From Stenotrophomonas sp. UBA2302 (GTDB taxonomy: Bacteria > Pseudomonadota > Gammaproteobacteria > Xanthomonadales > Xanthomonadaceae), in contig DDVW01000037.1 of NCBI GenBank assembly GCA_002345545.1, positions 1 through 64,000 on the forward strand: a DNA stretch of 64,000 nucleotides, written 5' to 3'. Position 1 is the first letter of the stretch; every line of letters begins with the position of its first letter. This document shows, in pieces, positions 7,622 through 16,410 of the stretch. The notes beneath the pieces are model-generated. The model saw only the letters and a list, made by a program, of their open reading frames with translations, was not told where the DNA came from and ran no database searches. Both the position numbers and the translations under genes were made by a program.

Positions 7622-9685
7622 ATGGCCGACCGTTCTTCCTATTTCTTCCGCCTGCTGCCGCTTGCCGGCATGGCGCTGCTGTCCTGCGCGCTGACCGCGC
7701 AGGCCGCCGATCTGGCGCGCGTCGCCTCGCCCGATGGCACTCTCGCAGTGATCGTCGAATCCCAACACGAGGGCCGTCTGTCCTACAGGGTGGAGCGTAA
7801 TGGCGAAGCGGTGATCGCCCCCTCGCGGCTGGGCATGCTGCTGGGCGACGGACGCCTGGAGCGCAACATCGCGCTGACCGGGCAGTCGCAGCGCAGCGTC
7901 GATGAGACTTGGGAGCAGCCATGGGGCGAACGTCGCCTCACCCGCAACCACTACAACGAGCTGCGCACCCGTTTCAGCGAGAAGCCCGGCGCCGGCCGTG
8001 ACTACGCGCGCCAGTTCGATGTGGTATTCCGCGTCCACGACGATGGCGTCGGATTCCGCTACGAGTTCCCGCAGCAGGCGGCGATGGCGCAGGTCAACGT
8101 GCAGGCCGAGCTGACCGAGTTCGCCCTCGCCCGCCCGGCCACCGCCTGGTGGATTCCGGCGTCCGAGTGGAACCGTGAGGAGTACCTGTACCACCGCACG
8201 CCGCTGCAGCAGATCGGCACCGCACAGACGCCGCTGACCCTGCGCAGCGACAACGGCCTGCACATCTCCCTGCATGAGGCCTCGCTGGTGGACTACGCCG
8301 GCATGAATCTGACGCGCGGCGATGGCGATGTGCTGCATGCCGCGCTTACGCCCTCCAGCAACGGCGCACCGGTGCAACGCGCGTTGCCGTTCAACACGCC
8401 GTGGCGGACGATCACCATCGGCCAGAACGCTGCCGATCTGGCCGAATCCAGCCTGATCCTCAATCTCAACGAACCCAACGCGCTGGGCGATGTCAGCTGG
8501 TTCACCCCGGCCAAGTACGTGGGCGTGTGGTGGTCGCTGCATCTGGAAAACGAGACCTGGGGCACCGGTCCGCGCCACGGCGCCACCACCGCCAACACCC
8601 GCCGCTATATCGACTTCGCCGCCGCCAACGGCTTCCGCGGCGTGCTGGTGGAAGGCTGGAACACCGGCTGGGACGGCGACTGGTTCGCCAACGGTCAGGC
8701 TTTCGACTTCACCCACGCCACCGCCGACTTCGACCTGCCGGCCCTGGCCCGCTACGGCGCGGCCAAGGGCGTGCACCTGATCGGCCACCATGAAACCGCC
8801 TGCGCGGTGAGCCATTACGAGCGCCAGCTGCCCGCCGCGCTGGACCTGTACGCACGCAACGGCGTGGATGTGATCAAGACCGGCTATGTGTGCGATGCCG
8901 GCGACATCCAGCGTCAGGACCAGACCGGCGGTCCGATCCTGCGCGAATGGCACGAAGGCCAATGGATGAGCAACCACCACCTGCGCGTGGTGCAGCAGGC
9001 GGCGGCAAAACATATCGCCATCAACGCGCACGAACCGATCAAGGACACCGGCCTGCGCCGCACCTATCCGAACTGGGTATCGCGCGAGGGCGCCCGCGGC
9101 ATGGAATTCAACGCCTGGGGCAATCCGCCCAATCCGCCGGGCCACGAAGCCACGCTGGTGTTCACCCGCATGCTTGCCGGACCGATGGACTACACCCCGG
9201 GCATCGTCAGCCTGAAGGGTCGCAACGGCCTGCCGCTGCGCAGCACGCTGGCCAAGCAGCTGGCGCTGTACGTGGTGCTGTACAGCCCGATCCAGATGGT
9301 GGCCGACCTGCCCGAGCATTACGCCCAGCACCCCGAGGCGTTCCAGTTCATCAAGGACGTGGCGGTGGACTGGGAGCAAAGCCACGTGCTCAACGGCGAG
9401 ATCGGCCAGTACGTGACTTTCGCGCGCAAGGCGCGTGGTGGCGATGAATGGTTCCTCGGCAGCGTCGGCAGCGAACAGCCGCGGACGCTGGACATGCCGC
9501 TGTCCTTCCTCGATCCGGGCCGCCGCTACCGTGCACAGATCTACCGCGACGGCGATGGCGCCGACTGGGAGACCGCACCGTTTGCCTTCACCACCGAGAC
9601 CCGCGAGGTCGGCAGCGGTGACTCACTCCGCATCGCACTGGCCGCCGGTGGTGGCGCAGCGGTGCGCTTTGTCCCGCTGGACTGA
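7622..9685 (+). CDS. GH97 alpha-glucosidase (SusB-like), exported
   Basis: 687 residues. An N-terminal signal peptide ends near LTAQA (residue 28). It is followed by an N-terminal beta-sandwich to about residue 290, a catalytic TIM barrel (WWSLHLENETWGTGPRHG, then VLVEGWNTGWDGDW and GVDVIKTGYVCDAGD) and a C-terminal sandwich, the full GH97 layout. NAHEPIKDTGLRRTYPN and SREGARGMEFN correspond to the Glu-bearing segments of inverting enzymes like Bacteroides SusB, so I expect an inverting alpha-glucosidase releasing glucose from maltooligosaccharides. The start follows GGGAG at 12 bases. It is divergent from the transporter operon and shares operator copy 1. No terminator is evident before the TonB receptor unit, which has its own operator. 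Confidence 0.9.
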   Translation: MADRSSYFFRLLPLAGMALLSCALTAQAADLARVASPDGTLAVIVESQHEGRLSYRVERNGEAVIAPSRLGMLLGDGRLERNIALTGQSQRSVDETWEQPWGERRLTRNHYNELRTRFSEKPGAGRDYARQFDVVFRVHDDGVGFRYEFPQQAAMAQVNVQAELTEFALARPATAWWIPASEWNREEYLYHRTPLQQIGTAQTPLTLRSDNGLHISLHEASLVDYAGMNLTRGDGDVLHAALTPSSNGAPVQRALPFNTPWRTITIGQNAADLAESSLILNLNEPNALGDVSWFTPAKYVGVWWSLHLENETWGTGPRHGATTANTRRYIDFAAANGFRGVLVEGWNTGWDGDWFANGQAFDFTHATADFDLPALARYGAAKGVHLIGHHETACAVSHYERQLPAALDLYARNGVDVIKTGYVCDAGDIQRQDQTGGPILREWHEGQWMSNHHLRVVQQAAAKHIAINAHEPIKDTGLRRTYPNWVSREGARGMEFNAWGNPPNPPGHEATLVFTRMLAGPMDYTPGIVSLKGRNGLPLRSTLAKQLALYVVLYSPIQMVADLPEHYAQHPEAFQFIKDVAVDWEQSHVLNGEIGQYVTFARKARGGDEWFLGSVGSEQPRTLDMPLSFLDPGRRYRAQIYRDGDGADWETAPFAFTTETREVGSGDSLRIALAAGGGAAVRFVPLD

Positions 9686-9978
9686 TTCCCGCTCGCCTCA
9701 TGGAACGCCGATTCGCCCCGTCATTCCCGCACCGCCCGGGATGACGGCCGCACTCAAAGCGACCGTTCCGGAGCTGCCGTCACCGGCGAAAGCGTTTTCA
9801 GGTCCGCGCGACTGTCCCGCACTGCATTGAATACGTATGCAGGCCGGTCCCGCCGCAGGGCCCGCTGATTACCATGCAAGACAGTCGCACGCTGCGAAAA
9901 AACAAACGCGACACGTCCCTCAACACCTGTTGGGGGCGCTTGGATACAACCAACCGACATCACCTGGGAGAGGGGAGC
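9686..9978. other. Intergenic region upstream of the TonB-dependent receptor
   Basis: 293 bases without a gene. It holds operator copy 2 at 9828-9841 and presumably the receptor promoter downstream of it, followed by a leader of roughly 100 bases and the GGGAGAGGGG ribosome site. I see no clean sigma-70 hexamer pair. An open extension of the receptor frame to 9874 has no signal-peptide character and is discounted. Confidence 0.5.
9828..9841. promoter_or_regulatory. Shared operator copy 2, upstream of the TonB-dependent receptor
   Basis: Reads TGAATACGTATGCA on the + strand, the exact reverse complement of the copies at 7507 and 14902. It therefore faces its gene in the same sense as the other two face theirs. 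It lies 137 bases before the receptor ATG. A match of 14 of 14 bases in three places, each ahead of a functionally linked gene, is far beyond chance. Confidence 0.78.
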
Positions 9979-12750
9979 ATGTTGAACACCAAACGCAATC
10001 TGCTGAGCGTTGCGCTGGCTTCGGCCATCACGCTGGGCGCCACCGCTGCACACGCACAGACCGCCGATGAGCAGAACAAGCCCAAGGCACTGGCGGAAGC
10101 CACGGATCTGGACACCGTCACCGTCACCGGCATCCGCCGCGGCATCGAAAGCGCGATCTCGGTCAAGCGTGACGCGACTTCGATCGTCGAGGCGATCTCG
10201 GCCGAGGACATCGGCAAGCTGCCGGACGTGAGCATTGCCGAATCCATCGCCCGCCTGCCTGGTCTGGCCGCCCAGCGCGTTGCCGGCCGTGCCCAGGTGA
10301 TCAGCGTGCGCGGGTTGTCGCCGGACTTCGCCACCACCCTGCTCAATGGCCGCGAAATGGTCAGCACCGGTGACAACCGCAGCGTCGAGTTCGACCAGTA
10401 CCCGGCGGAACTGATCAGCGGCGTGACCGTGTACAAGACCCCCGATGCCGGCCTGGTCGGTCAGGGTCTGTCCGGCACGCTGGACATGCAGACCGTGCGC
10501 CCGCTCAGCTACAACGAGCGCGTGATCGCCGTCAGCGGCCGCTACCAGAAGAACTCGCTGGGCGAAGCAGCCGGCGTCGATCCGTACGGCAACCGCATCA
10601 ACGTCAGCCTGGTGGACACCTTCGCCGACAACACCATCGGTCTGGCCATCGGCTACTCGCACTCGGACATGTCCAAGCAGGAAAACCAGGTCGGCCTGTA
10701 CGAACCGTGGCAGGCGCTGGGCGGCAATGACTGGCGCCCGGGCGTGGCGGCTGGCACCTATTATTCCGACGGCATCAAGGCGCTGCGCCGTACCGGCAAC
10801 GCCAAGCGTGACGGGGTGATGGCCACCCTGCAGTTCCGCCCGAACAACAGCTGGACCAGCACGCTGGACGCTTTCTACACCAAGGCCAAGGAATACGACA
10901 CCGCCAACCAGCTGGAGATCCATCTGGGCGGCTACAACGGCGGCTATGACCCGCTGTATCTCACCAACGTGGTGGTGGGTGGCAACGGCAGCATCGAAAG
11001 CGGCGTGGCGCACAACGTCTACCCGCTGGTGCGCGGCATGTACAACCATCGCGAAGACAGTATCAAGGCGCTGGGCTGGAACAACGAGTTCAACTTCGGC
11101 GAGGTGCGCGTGGTCGCCGACGTCAGCTGGTCCAAGGCCGAGCGTGATGAGCTGAACCTGGAAAACAACCTGCAGCTGCTGCCGGCACCGCAGCTGGATT
11201 CGGTCACGCTGAACTTCGCCGGCGGCAGTTTCCCGCATTTCACCCCGGGGCTGGACTACTCCGACTTCAACAAGCTGTACCTGACCAACACTATTTACGG
11301 TTCGGGCTACGGCAAGACCCCGCACGTGACCGACGAGCTGAAGGGCTTCAAGCTGGCTGCCACCTTCCCGGTGCCGGAGGGTTTCAACTGGTTCTCCGAC
11401 TTCGACATCGGCGTGAACTACGCCGACCGCAGCAAGGACAAGACCCAGGCCGAAGGCAACATCAACCTCGGCGCCCAGGGCATCACCAGCATCGCCGCCG
11501 ACCTGCAGTACGCGCCGGTCAACCTCGGCTTTGCCGGCGCAGGCATCATCCCGGCGTGGAACGTACCGGGTGCGGTAGACCGCTACATGCTGTTCAACCC
11601 GACCACCACCGAGAGCTACCTGATTCCCAAGCAGTGGACGGTAGATGAGGAAATCACCACCACTTTCCTGCGCGCCAACATCAGCACCCAGATCGGCTCG
11701 ATCCCGGTACGCGGCAATGTCGGCCTCCAGGCCCAGCACGTGCGCCAGTCCTCCAACTCGAACTACTGGGATGGTGGCCAGCCGGTCGGCAGCCAGGTGA
11801 TCCCGATCAAGGAAGGCAAGAGCTACATCGACTTCCTGCCCAGCCTGAACCTGGCCTTCGAACTGCCCGCCGAGAACACCGTGCGTTTCGCGGCCGCCCG
11901 CCAGGTTGCCCGTCCGCGCGTGGATGAGCTGCGCGCGTCGATGGAGTTCGGCGTGGATACCAACACCGGCAAGCCCGGTGCCAGCGGCGGCAACCCGAAC
12001 CTGGACCCGTGGGTGGCCAATGCACTGGACCTGTCCTGGGAGAAATACTTCGGCAACAAGGCCTATGTCGCCGCCGCGGTGTTCTACAAGGACCTGAAAA
12101 CCTATATCTACACCGAGAAGCGCGACGGCTATGACTTCACCCAGCAAGTCGATGCGTGGCTGCTGGCCAACGCCATCACCCTGCCGCCGGGCATCGTGGT
12201 CGACAAGACCGGTTACTACACCGCGCCGTTCAACGGCAACGGTGGCAGCCTGCGCGGCGCCGAACTGACTGCCTCACTGCCGCTGGACCTGTTCTTCGAC
12301 GGCCTGCGCGGCTTCGGCGTGGTCGCCAGCGCCAGCTTCAACGACAGCGACATCAGCATCCTGCCCGACCCGGCCACCACCTCCAGCGTCGGCAGCGAAC
12401 CGATCATGCTGCCGGGTCTGTCCAAGCGCGTGTACAACTTCACCGCCTATTACGAGAACAATGGCTTTGAGGCGCGCTTGAACCAGCGCAAGCGTTCGGA
12501 TTTCATCGGCGAAATCGGCAACTTCAACGGCGCCCGCACCCTGCGTTACGTCAAGGGCGAGGACGTGCTGGACGCGCAGGTCAGCTACAACTTCGGTAAC
12601 GGCACGATGTTCAAGGGGCTGGGCCTGTTCCTGCAGGCCAGCAACCTGACCAACTCCAAGTACGAAACCTATGCCGGCACCAAGGACCGTCCGCTGGAAA
12701 CCGTGGAATGGGGTCGTACCTACCAGGTGGGTGTGAACTACAAGTTCTGA
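9979..12750 (+). CDS. TonB-dependent receptor, maltodextrin type (Xanthomonas/Caulobacter subfamily)
   Basis: 923-residue outer-membrane transporter. Signal peptide cleaves around AHAQT (residue 27). A TonB-box-like TVTVTG follows at about residue 46, then the plug domain (SIAESIARLPGLAAQRV, ISVRGLSPDFATTLLNGRE) and a C-terminal 22-strand barrel ending in the expected aromatic residue (..YQVGVNYKF). The stretch around SGVTVYKTPDAGLVGQGLSGTLDM is characteristic of the TonB-Xanth-Caul family, whose characterised members bring in oligosaccharides such as maltodextrins using ExbBD/TonB energy. The start follows GGGAGAGGGGAGC. It is monocistronic, with its own operator upstream and a strong terminator directly after the stop. 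Confidence 0.9.
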   Translation: MLNTKRNLLSVALASAITLGATAAHAQTADEQNKPKALAEATDLDTVTVTGIRRGIESAISVKRDATSIVEAISAEDIGKLPDVSIAESIARLPGLAAQRVAGRAQVISVRGLSPDFATTLLNGREMVSTGDNRSVEFDQYPAELISGVTVYKTPDAGLVGQGLSGTLDMQTVRPLSYNERVIAVSGRYQKNSLGEAAGVDPYGNRINVSLVDTFADNTIGLAIGYSHSDMSKQENQVGLYEPWQALGGNDWRPGVAAGTYYSDGIKALRRTGNAKRDGVMATLQFRPNNSWTSTLDAFYTKAKEYDTANQLEIHLGGYNGGYDPLYLTNVVVGGNGSIESGVAHNVYPLVRGMYNHREDSIKALGWNNEFNFGEVRVVADVSWSKAERDELNLENNLQLLPAPQLDSVTLNFAGGSFPHFTPGLDYSDFNKLYLTNTIYGSGYGKTPHVTDELKGFKLAATFPVPEGFNWFSDFDIGVNYADRSKDKTQAEGNINLGAQGITSIAADLQYAPVNLGFAGAGIIPAWNVPGAVDRYMLFNPTTTESYLIPKQWTVDEEITTTFLRANISTQIGSIPVRGNVGLQAQHVRQSSNSNYWDGGQPVGSQVIPIKEGKSYIDFLPSLNLAFELPAENTVRFAAARQVARPRVDELRASMEFGVDTNTGKPGASGGNPNLDPWVANALDLSWEKYFGNKAYVAAAVFYKDLKTYIYTEKRDGYDFTQQVDAWLLANAITLPPGIVVDKTGYYTAPFNGNGGSLRGAELTASLPLDLFFDGLRGFGVVASASFNDSDISILPDPATTSSVGSEPIMLPGLSKRVYNFTAYYENNGFEARLNQRKRSDFIGEIGNFNGARTLRYVKGEDVLDAQVSYNFGNGTMFKGLGLFLQASNLTNSKYETYAGTKDRPLETVEWGRTYQVGVNYKF

Positions 12751-12772
12751 TCCGCAACGTCCTGACTAATCG

Positions 12773-12809
12773 ACAGAGCCCGCTGTTCACGCAGCGGGCT
12801 CTGTCATTT
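12773..12809 (+). terminator. Rho-independent terminator of the TonB receptor gene
   Basis: A perfect 13-bp stem (ACAGAGCCCGCTG with CAGCGGGCTCTGT) around a 6-base loop, ending in CATTT. It lies 22 bases after the receptor stop. The T-run is short but the stem is very stable. Confidence 0.8.
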
Positions 12810-13141
12810 ACGCAACCTGCGATTCAAAGTTCCCCGCTACGCGGTGGCAGTCCGGCAACAACCTGCGCCCGCGAGATCAACCCTTCAGCAGCCTGGCTGT
12901 GCATGGAGCGGACAGGTGTTCCGAAGCGGCATGACGTGGGCTCTGGCGGATTCATCCGCCCAGGTACCACCGTGGAGCAGCATTGCCAGTCAGCGAAGAG
13001 CACATCGACCAGCACTTCTTGCAAGGCACGCCCTGCGGACCCGTGCTTCCATCCCGGCCCTGCGGCCAGCGCACGGCGCAAGGCGGTAGCTGGCAATCCG
13101 CAGCGTTTCCCGTCCGCGCAACTGCGTCTGGAACAAACGGA
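12810..13141. other. Non-coding spacer between convergent receptor and alpha-glucosidase genes
   Basis: About 330 bases between two terminators. Open frames on both strands are short or unlike proteins, and no RNA family, repeat or promoter is recognisable. I find nothing to annotate. Confidence 0.5.
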
Positions 13142-13171
13142 CAAAAAAAAGGCGGAGATGTAATCTCCGCC
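13142..13171 (-). terminator. Rho-independent terminator of the GH13 alpha-glucosidase gene
   Basis: On the minus strand a 9-bp stem GGCGGAGAT / ATCTCCGCC with a 3-base loop is followed by eight T. It lies about 25 bases after the alpha-glucosidase stop. Confidence 0.9.
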
Positions 13172-13195
13172 CTCCACCGGAAAGAGCAACGAAAC

Positions 13196-14809
13196 TCAGC
13201 TGCGCCGCGCGCAATACACCGCGTGCGCAGGCAAAACCAGTTCACCAGCCTGGGCACTGCCAGCCACTGGCCCCGGCAGCTCCAGCGCCTGCCACGTACC
13301 TGCCGGCAGCGGATGTCGGACCATGGCGTCGGAGAGATTGAACGCCAGCAGCAACACCTCGTCCCCCAGCTGACGTTCAAACAGCAACACCGGCTCGGCA
13401 CTATCCAGAAAGCGGATCGAACCTTCGACCAAAGCCGGGTGTGCCTTGCGCCATGCCAGGAACGCGCGGAACGCATGCAGCACCGAATCGGCGTCCGCCT
13501 CCTGCGCCTGTACCGACATGGCGCGATGCTCGGCCGGAATCGGCAGCCACGGCGTGCCGCTGGTGAAACCGGCCAGCGCCGCACCGTTCCACGGCATCGG
13601 CGTGCGACAGCCGTCGCGGCCCTTGAAGTTCGGCCAGAAGGTGATGCCGTACGGGTCCTGCAGCGCCTCGAACGGCACATCGGCCTCGCCCAGCCCCAGT
13701 TCCTCGCCCTGGTAGATGCACACCGAGCCACGCAGCGAACACACCAGCGCGACCAGCATTCTGGCCAACTGCGGATCGGCCGGATGGCCGCCCCAACGCG
13801 TCACCGCCCGTTGCACGTCATGGTTGGACACCGCCCAGCACGGCCAGCCGTCGCGCATGGTCGCTTCCAGCTTCTCCACGGTGCCGCGGATGTAGGTCGC
13901 GCTGTAGTCATCGACCAGCAACTCGAAGCTGTAACCCATGTGCAGGCGGCCCGGCGCGGTGTACTCGGCGGTGGTGGCCAGCGAGTCCTCCGAGGAGATC
14001 TCGCCCAGTGTCACCGCACCCGGGTACTGGTCCAGCAGCCCGCGCAGGCGCTCCAGGAAGCCGATGTTCTCCGGCCGGGTGTTGTTGTAGTGGTGGTACT
14101 GGAACGCATATGGATTGTCCGGGCTGAAACCGCGGCCCACGCGCTCGCTCTCGGGTTTCGGCGGGTTGTCGCGCAGTTGCGCGTCGTGGAAGCAGAAGTT
14201 GATCGAATCCAGCCGGAAACCATCCACGCCACGGTCCAGCCAGAACTTCACGTAGTCCAGCGTGGCCTGCTGCACGGCCGGATTGTGGAAATCCAGGTCC
14301 GGCTGCGAGGACAGGAAGTTGTGCAGGTAATACTGGCGGCGGCGCGGTTCCCAGCGCCAGGCCACGCCACCGAAGATCGACAGCCAGTTGTTCGGCGGCG
14401 TGCCGTCCTCGCGCGCATCGGCCCATACATACCAGTCGGCCTTGGGGTTGTCGCGACTCTGCCGGCTCTCCTTGAACCAGGCGTGTTCCACCGAGGTGTG
14501 ACTGAACACCTGGTCGATCATCACCTTCAGCCCCAGCGCATGCGCCTTGGCCAACAGCCGGTCGAAGTCAGCCAGCGTGCCGAACAGCGGGTCCACATCG
14601 CGCTGGTCGGCGATGTCGTAGCCGAAATCGGCCATTGGCGACTTGAAGAACGGCGAGACCCAGATCGCGTCCACGCCCAGTGAGGCGATGTAATCCAGGC
14701 GTTCGATGATGCCCGGCAGATCGCCGACGCCGTCGCCATCGGTATCCAGGAAGCTACGTGGATAAATCTGGTAGATGACGGCGCCGCGCCACCATGAAAT
14801 CTTCGACAT
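13196..14809 (-). CDS. Cytoplasmic alpha-glucosidase, GH13 (XgtA/oligo-1,6-glucosidase type)
   Basis: 537 residues without a signal peptide, so cytoplasmic. It opens with the family hallmark WWRGAVIYQIYPRSF, then DQVFSH (region I), DGFRLD with nucleophile Asp201, LGEISSED with acid/base Glu270 and SNHD with Asp331. The C-terminal sandwich ends at residue 537. It closely resembles the Xanthomonas alpha-glucosidase known for glucosyl transfer, which hydrolyses maltose and short maltodextrins. The start is chosen at the ATG after GGAGGGGGCGCTTG, a leader nearly identical to that of the transporter gene. The open frame continues upstream, antisense to the polyprenyl synthase, and is not coding. 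Operator copy 3 lies 93 bases upstream. Confidence 0.92.
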   Translation of the reverse strand: MSKISWWRGAVIYQIYPRSFLDTDGDGVGDLPGIIERLDYIASLGVDAIWVSPFFKSPMADFGYDIADQRDVDPLFGTLADFDRLLAKAHALGLKVMIDQVFSHTSVEHAWFKESRQSRDNPKADWYVWADAREDGTPPNNWLSIFGGVAWRWEPRRRQYYLHNFLSSQPDLDFHNPAVQQATLDYVKFWLDRGVDGFRLDSINFCFHDAQLRDNPPKPESERVGRGFSPDNPYAFQYHHYNNTRPENIGFLERLRGLLDQYPGAVTLGEISSEDSLATTAEYTAPGRLHMGYSFELLVDDYSATYIRGTVEKLEATMRDGWPCWAVSNHDVQRAVTRWGGHPADPQLARMLVALVCSLRGSVCIYQGEELGLGEADVPFEALQDPYGITFWPNFKGRDGCRTPMPWNGAALAGFTSGTPWLPIPAEHRAMSVQAQEADADSVLHAFRAFLAWRKAHPALVEGSIRFLDSAEPVLLFERQLGDEVLLLAFNLSDAMVRHPLPAGTWQALELPGPVAGSAQAGELVLPAHAVYCARRS

Positions 14810-14901
14810 CAAGCGCCCCCTCCGGGCTTCAGATGCCCCGGGAGGGGCCGCAGAACGTATGCCGGCCAGCTTAGCGTTGACGCTTTGTCGACGGTGCCGC
14901 T

Positions 14902-14915
14902 TGCATACGTATTCA
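14902..14915. promoter_or_regulatory. Shared operator copy 3, upstream of the GH13 alpha-glucosidase
   Basis: TGCATACGTATTCA, identical to the other two copies. Distance to the glucosidase ATG is 92-93 bases, almost the same as copy 1 to the transporter ATG (about 97), which suggests the same promoter architecture in both units. Confidence 0.78.
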
Positions 14916-14967
14916 CTGCGCGCAGGGCGGTATTCGGCCGCCGCGGGCCCCTTTCCTCCGCACCGCC

Positions 14968-14973
14968 TATAAT
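14968..14973 (+). promoter_or_regulatory. Perfect -10 hexamer upstream of the polyprenyl synthase gene
   Basis: TATAAT lies 27 bases before the ATG, in an otherwise GC-rich stretch. No good -35 hexamer is present at the usual spacing, so the promoter may depend on an extended -10 or an activator. Confidence 0.5.
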
Positions 14974-14999
14974 CCCCGGGCACCCTCCGAAGTAATCCT

Positions 15000-15998
15000 A
15001 TGAGCATCGCCGAACATATCCGCCCCGCGCTGGGCCTGCCTGCCATCCAGACTCTTGCCGCGCCGGACATGGCCGCCGTCGATGCCCTGATCCGCCACCG
15101 CCTGTCCTCGGACGTGGTGCTGATCAACCAGATCGCCGACCACATCATCTCCGCCGGCGGCAAACGCCTGCGGCCGATGCTGGTGATGCTGGCCGGCCAC
15201 GCGGCCGGTGGCGCCGGCCCCGAGCACCACCAGCTGGCGGCAATCATCGAGTTCATCCACACCTCCACCCTGCTGCATGACGACGTGGTCGACGAGTCGG
15301 ACCTGCGCCGTGGCCGCAGCACCGCCAACGCGCTGTGGGGCAACGCCCCGAGCGTGCTGGTTGGCGACTTCCTGTACTCGCGCAGCTTCCAGCTGATGGT
15401 CGAACTGGACCGCATGCCGGTGATGCGGATCCTGGCCGACACCACCAACCGCATCGCCGAGGGCGAGGTGCTGCAGCTGTTGCACGTGCACAACCCGGAT
15501 ACCGACGAGGCTGCCTACCTGCGCGTGATCGAGCGCAAGACCGCGGTGCTGTTCGCCGCCGGCACCCGTCTGGGCGCGCTGGCCAGCGGTGCCGACGCCA
15601 CAGTGCAGCAGCAACTGTACGACTACGGCATGGCGCTGGGCTACGCCTTCCAGATCGCCGACGACGTGCTGGACTACTCGGCCAGCGCCGAGGAACTGGG
15701 CAAGAACCTGGGCGACGACCTAGCCGAGGGCAAGGCCACGCTGCCGCTGATCCATGCGATGGCGAATTCGCCGGAATCGGTTCGCCAGCGCCTGCGCGAG
15801 ATCGTGCAGGACGGCGATGCCAGCGCGATGCCGGAAGTGCTGGCCGCCATCCACGCCACCGGCGGGCTGGAGTACAGCCGCAGGCGCGCGGTGGAATACG
15901 CCGATGCCGCCGAGCGTGCGCTTGACGGCCTGCCGGAAACCGAGGCGGTTGCCGCGCTGCGCGGCCTGGCCCGCTACGCCATCGAGCGCAACCACTAA
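15000..15998 (+). CDS. ispB: Polyprenyl diphosphate synthase (octaprenyl type)
   Basis: 332 residues, the length of IspB-type trans-prenyltransferases. It condenses IPP units onto an allylic primer to make the C40-class chain for ubiquinone. The first aspartate-rich motif is LLHDDVVDESDLRRG (residues 94-108) and the second is QIADDVLDY (about 218-226); ISAGGKRLRPML near residue 50 binds IPP. The residues before the first motif (FIHTSTLLH) are small, as in long-chain enzymes. Whether the product is octaprenyl or another length cannot be settled from sequence. The next gene starts 4 bases after the stop. Confidence 0.9.
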   Translation: MSIAEHIRPALGLPAIQTLAAPDMAAVDALIRHRLSSDVVLINQIADHIISAGGKRLRPMLVMLAGHAAGGAGPEHHQLAAIIEFIHTSTLLHDDVVDESDLRRGRSTANALWGNAPSVLVGDFLYSRSFQLMVELDRMPVMRILADTTNRIAEGEVLQLLHVHNPDTDEAAYLRVIERKTAVLFAAGTRLGALASGADATVQQQLYDYGMALGYAFQIADDVLDYSASAEELGKNLGDDLAEGKATLPLIHAMANSPESVRQRLREIVQDGDASAMPEVLAAIHATGGLEYSRRRAVEYADAAERALDGLPETEAVAALRGLARYAIERNH

Positions 15999-16001
15999 GC
16001 C

Positions 16002-16250
16002 GTGGCGGCCGAAGGCTTCGGCGCCGAAGAGCGCGCCGTGCTGCTGGCGGTGAAAGGTGTGGGCGCCACCGTGGTGGCGCGGCTGGAGCAACTGGGCTTC
16101 CACTCGCTTGCACAGCTGGCCGACGCCGAGACGGTGGACATCGTGACCCAGGCCTCTGCCATGCTGGGCAGCAGCTGCTGGCGCAACAGCCCGCAGGCCA
16201 GGGCTGCGATCAGCGGGGCGATAGAGGCGGCGCGGCGGCGGGCGTTGTAG
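16002..16250 (+). CDS. Small helix-hairpin-helix protein
   Basis: 82 residues starting at GTG. Residues 13-45 contain VLLAVKGVGATVVARLEQLGFHSLAQLADA, split over a helix-hairpin-helix of the type that binds DNA non-specifically (GVGATVVARL is the hairpin). It resembles the short Cdd1/pathogenicity-locus family seen next to polyprenyl synthase genes in related bacteria. There is no catalytic domain. The start lies four bases after the ispB stop, so it is probably co-transcribed. The TAG stop is part of the GTAG that opens a repeat element. Function is unknown. Confidence 0.65.
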   Translation: MAAEGFGAEERAVLLAVKGVGATVVARLEQLGFHSLAQLADAETVDIVTQASAMLGSSCWRNSPQARAAISGAIEAARRRAL

Positions 16251-16271
16251 GGGCGGCGTAAGCCGCAAAGC
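16247..16271 (+). repeat. REP-like palindrome, left copy
   Basis: GTAGG, then GCGGC GTAA GCCGC and AAAGC. The same core occurs inverted at 16356-16380, giving a pair of facing hairpins about 100 bases apart, a REP doublet (REPIN) layout. The same GCGGCGTAAGCCGC core is widespread as an intergenic repeat in xanthomonads and pseudomonads. Confidence 0.7.
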
Positions 16272-16355
16272 CACGGTTGCTGCCGGCGCCTCCGGAGCCG
16301 AACCACCCTCGCCACATCTCGTGCGGGCAGCCGTTGCCGAGATCTGGCAGATAGT

Positions 16356-16380
16356 CAGCTTCGCGGCTTACGCCGCTGCT
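16356..16380 (-). repeat. REP-like palindrome, right copy (inverted)
   Basis: On the minus strand it reads GCGGCGTAAGCCGCGAAGCT, sharing 14 of 14 core bases with the copy at 16247-16271. No GTAG head is present on this copy. Confidence 0.68.
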
Positions 16381-16410
16381 GCAAACGTGAGGCATTGCCG
16401 GGAAGGCCCC

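Noticed and set aside
7070-9385. 771-codon minus-strand frame across the GH97 gene
   Set aside because: It lies antisense to a well-supported GH97 enzyme and its residues are rich in Arg, Gln, His and Val, as in shadow frames of high-GC genes.
9754-12147. 797-codon minus-strand frame opposite the TonB receptor
   Set aside because: Composition is typical of antisense frames, and the receptor has signal peptide, plug and barrel motifs in the correct frame.
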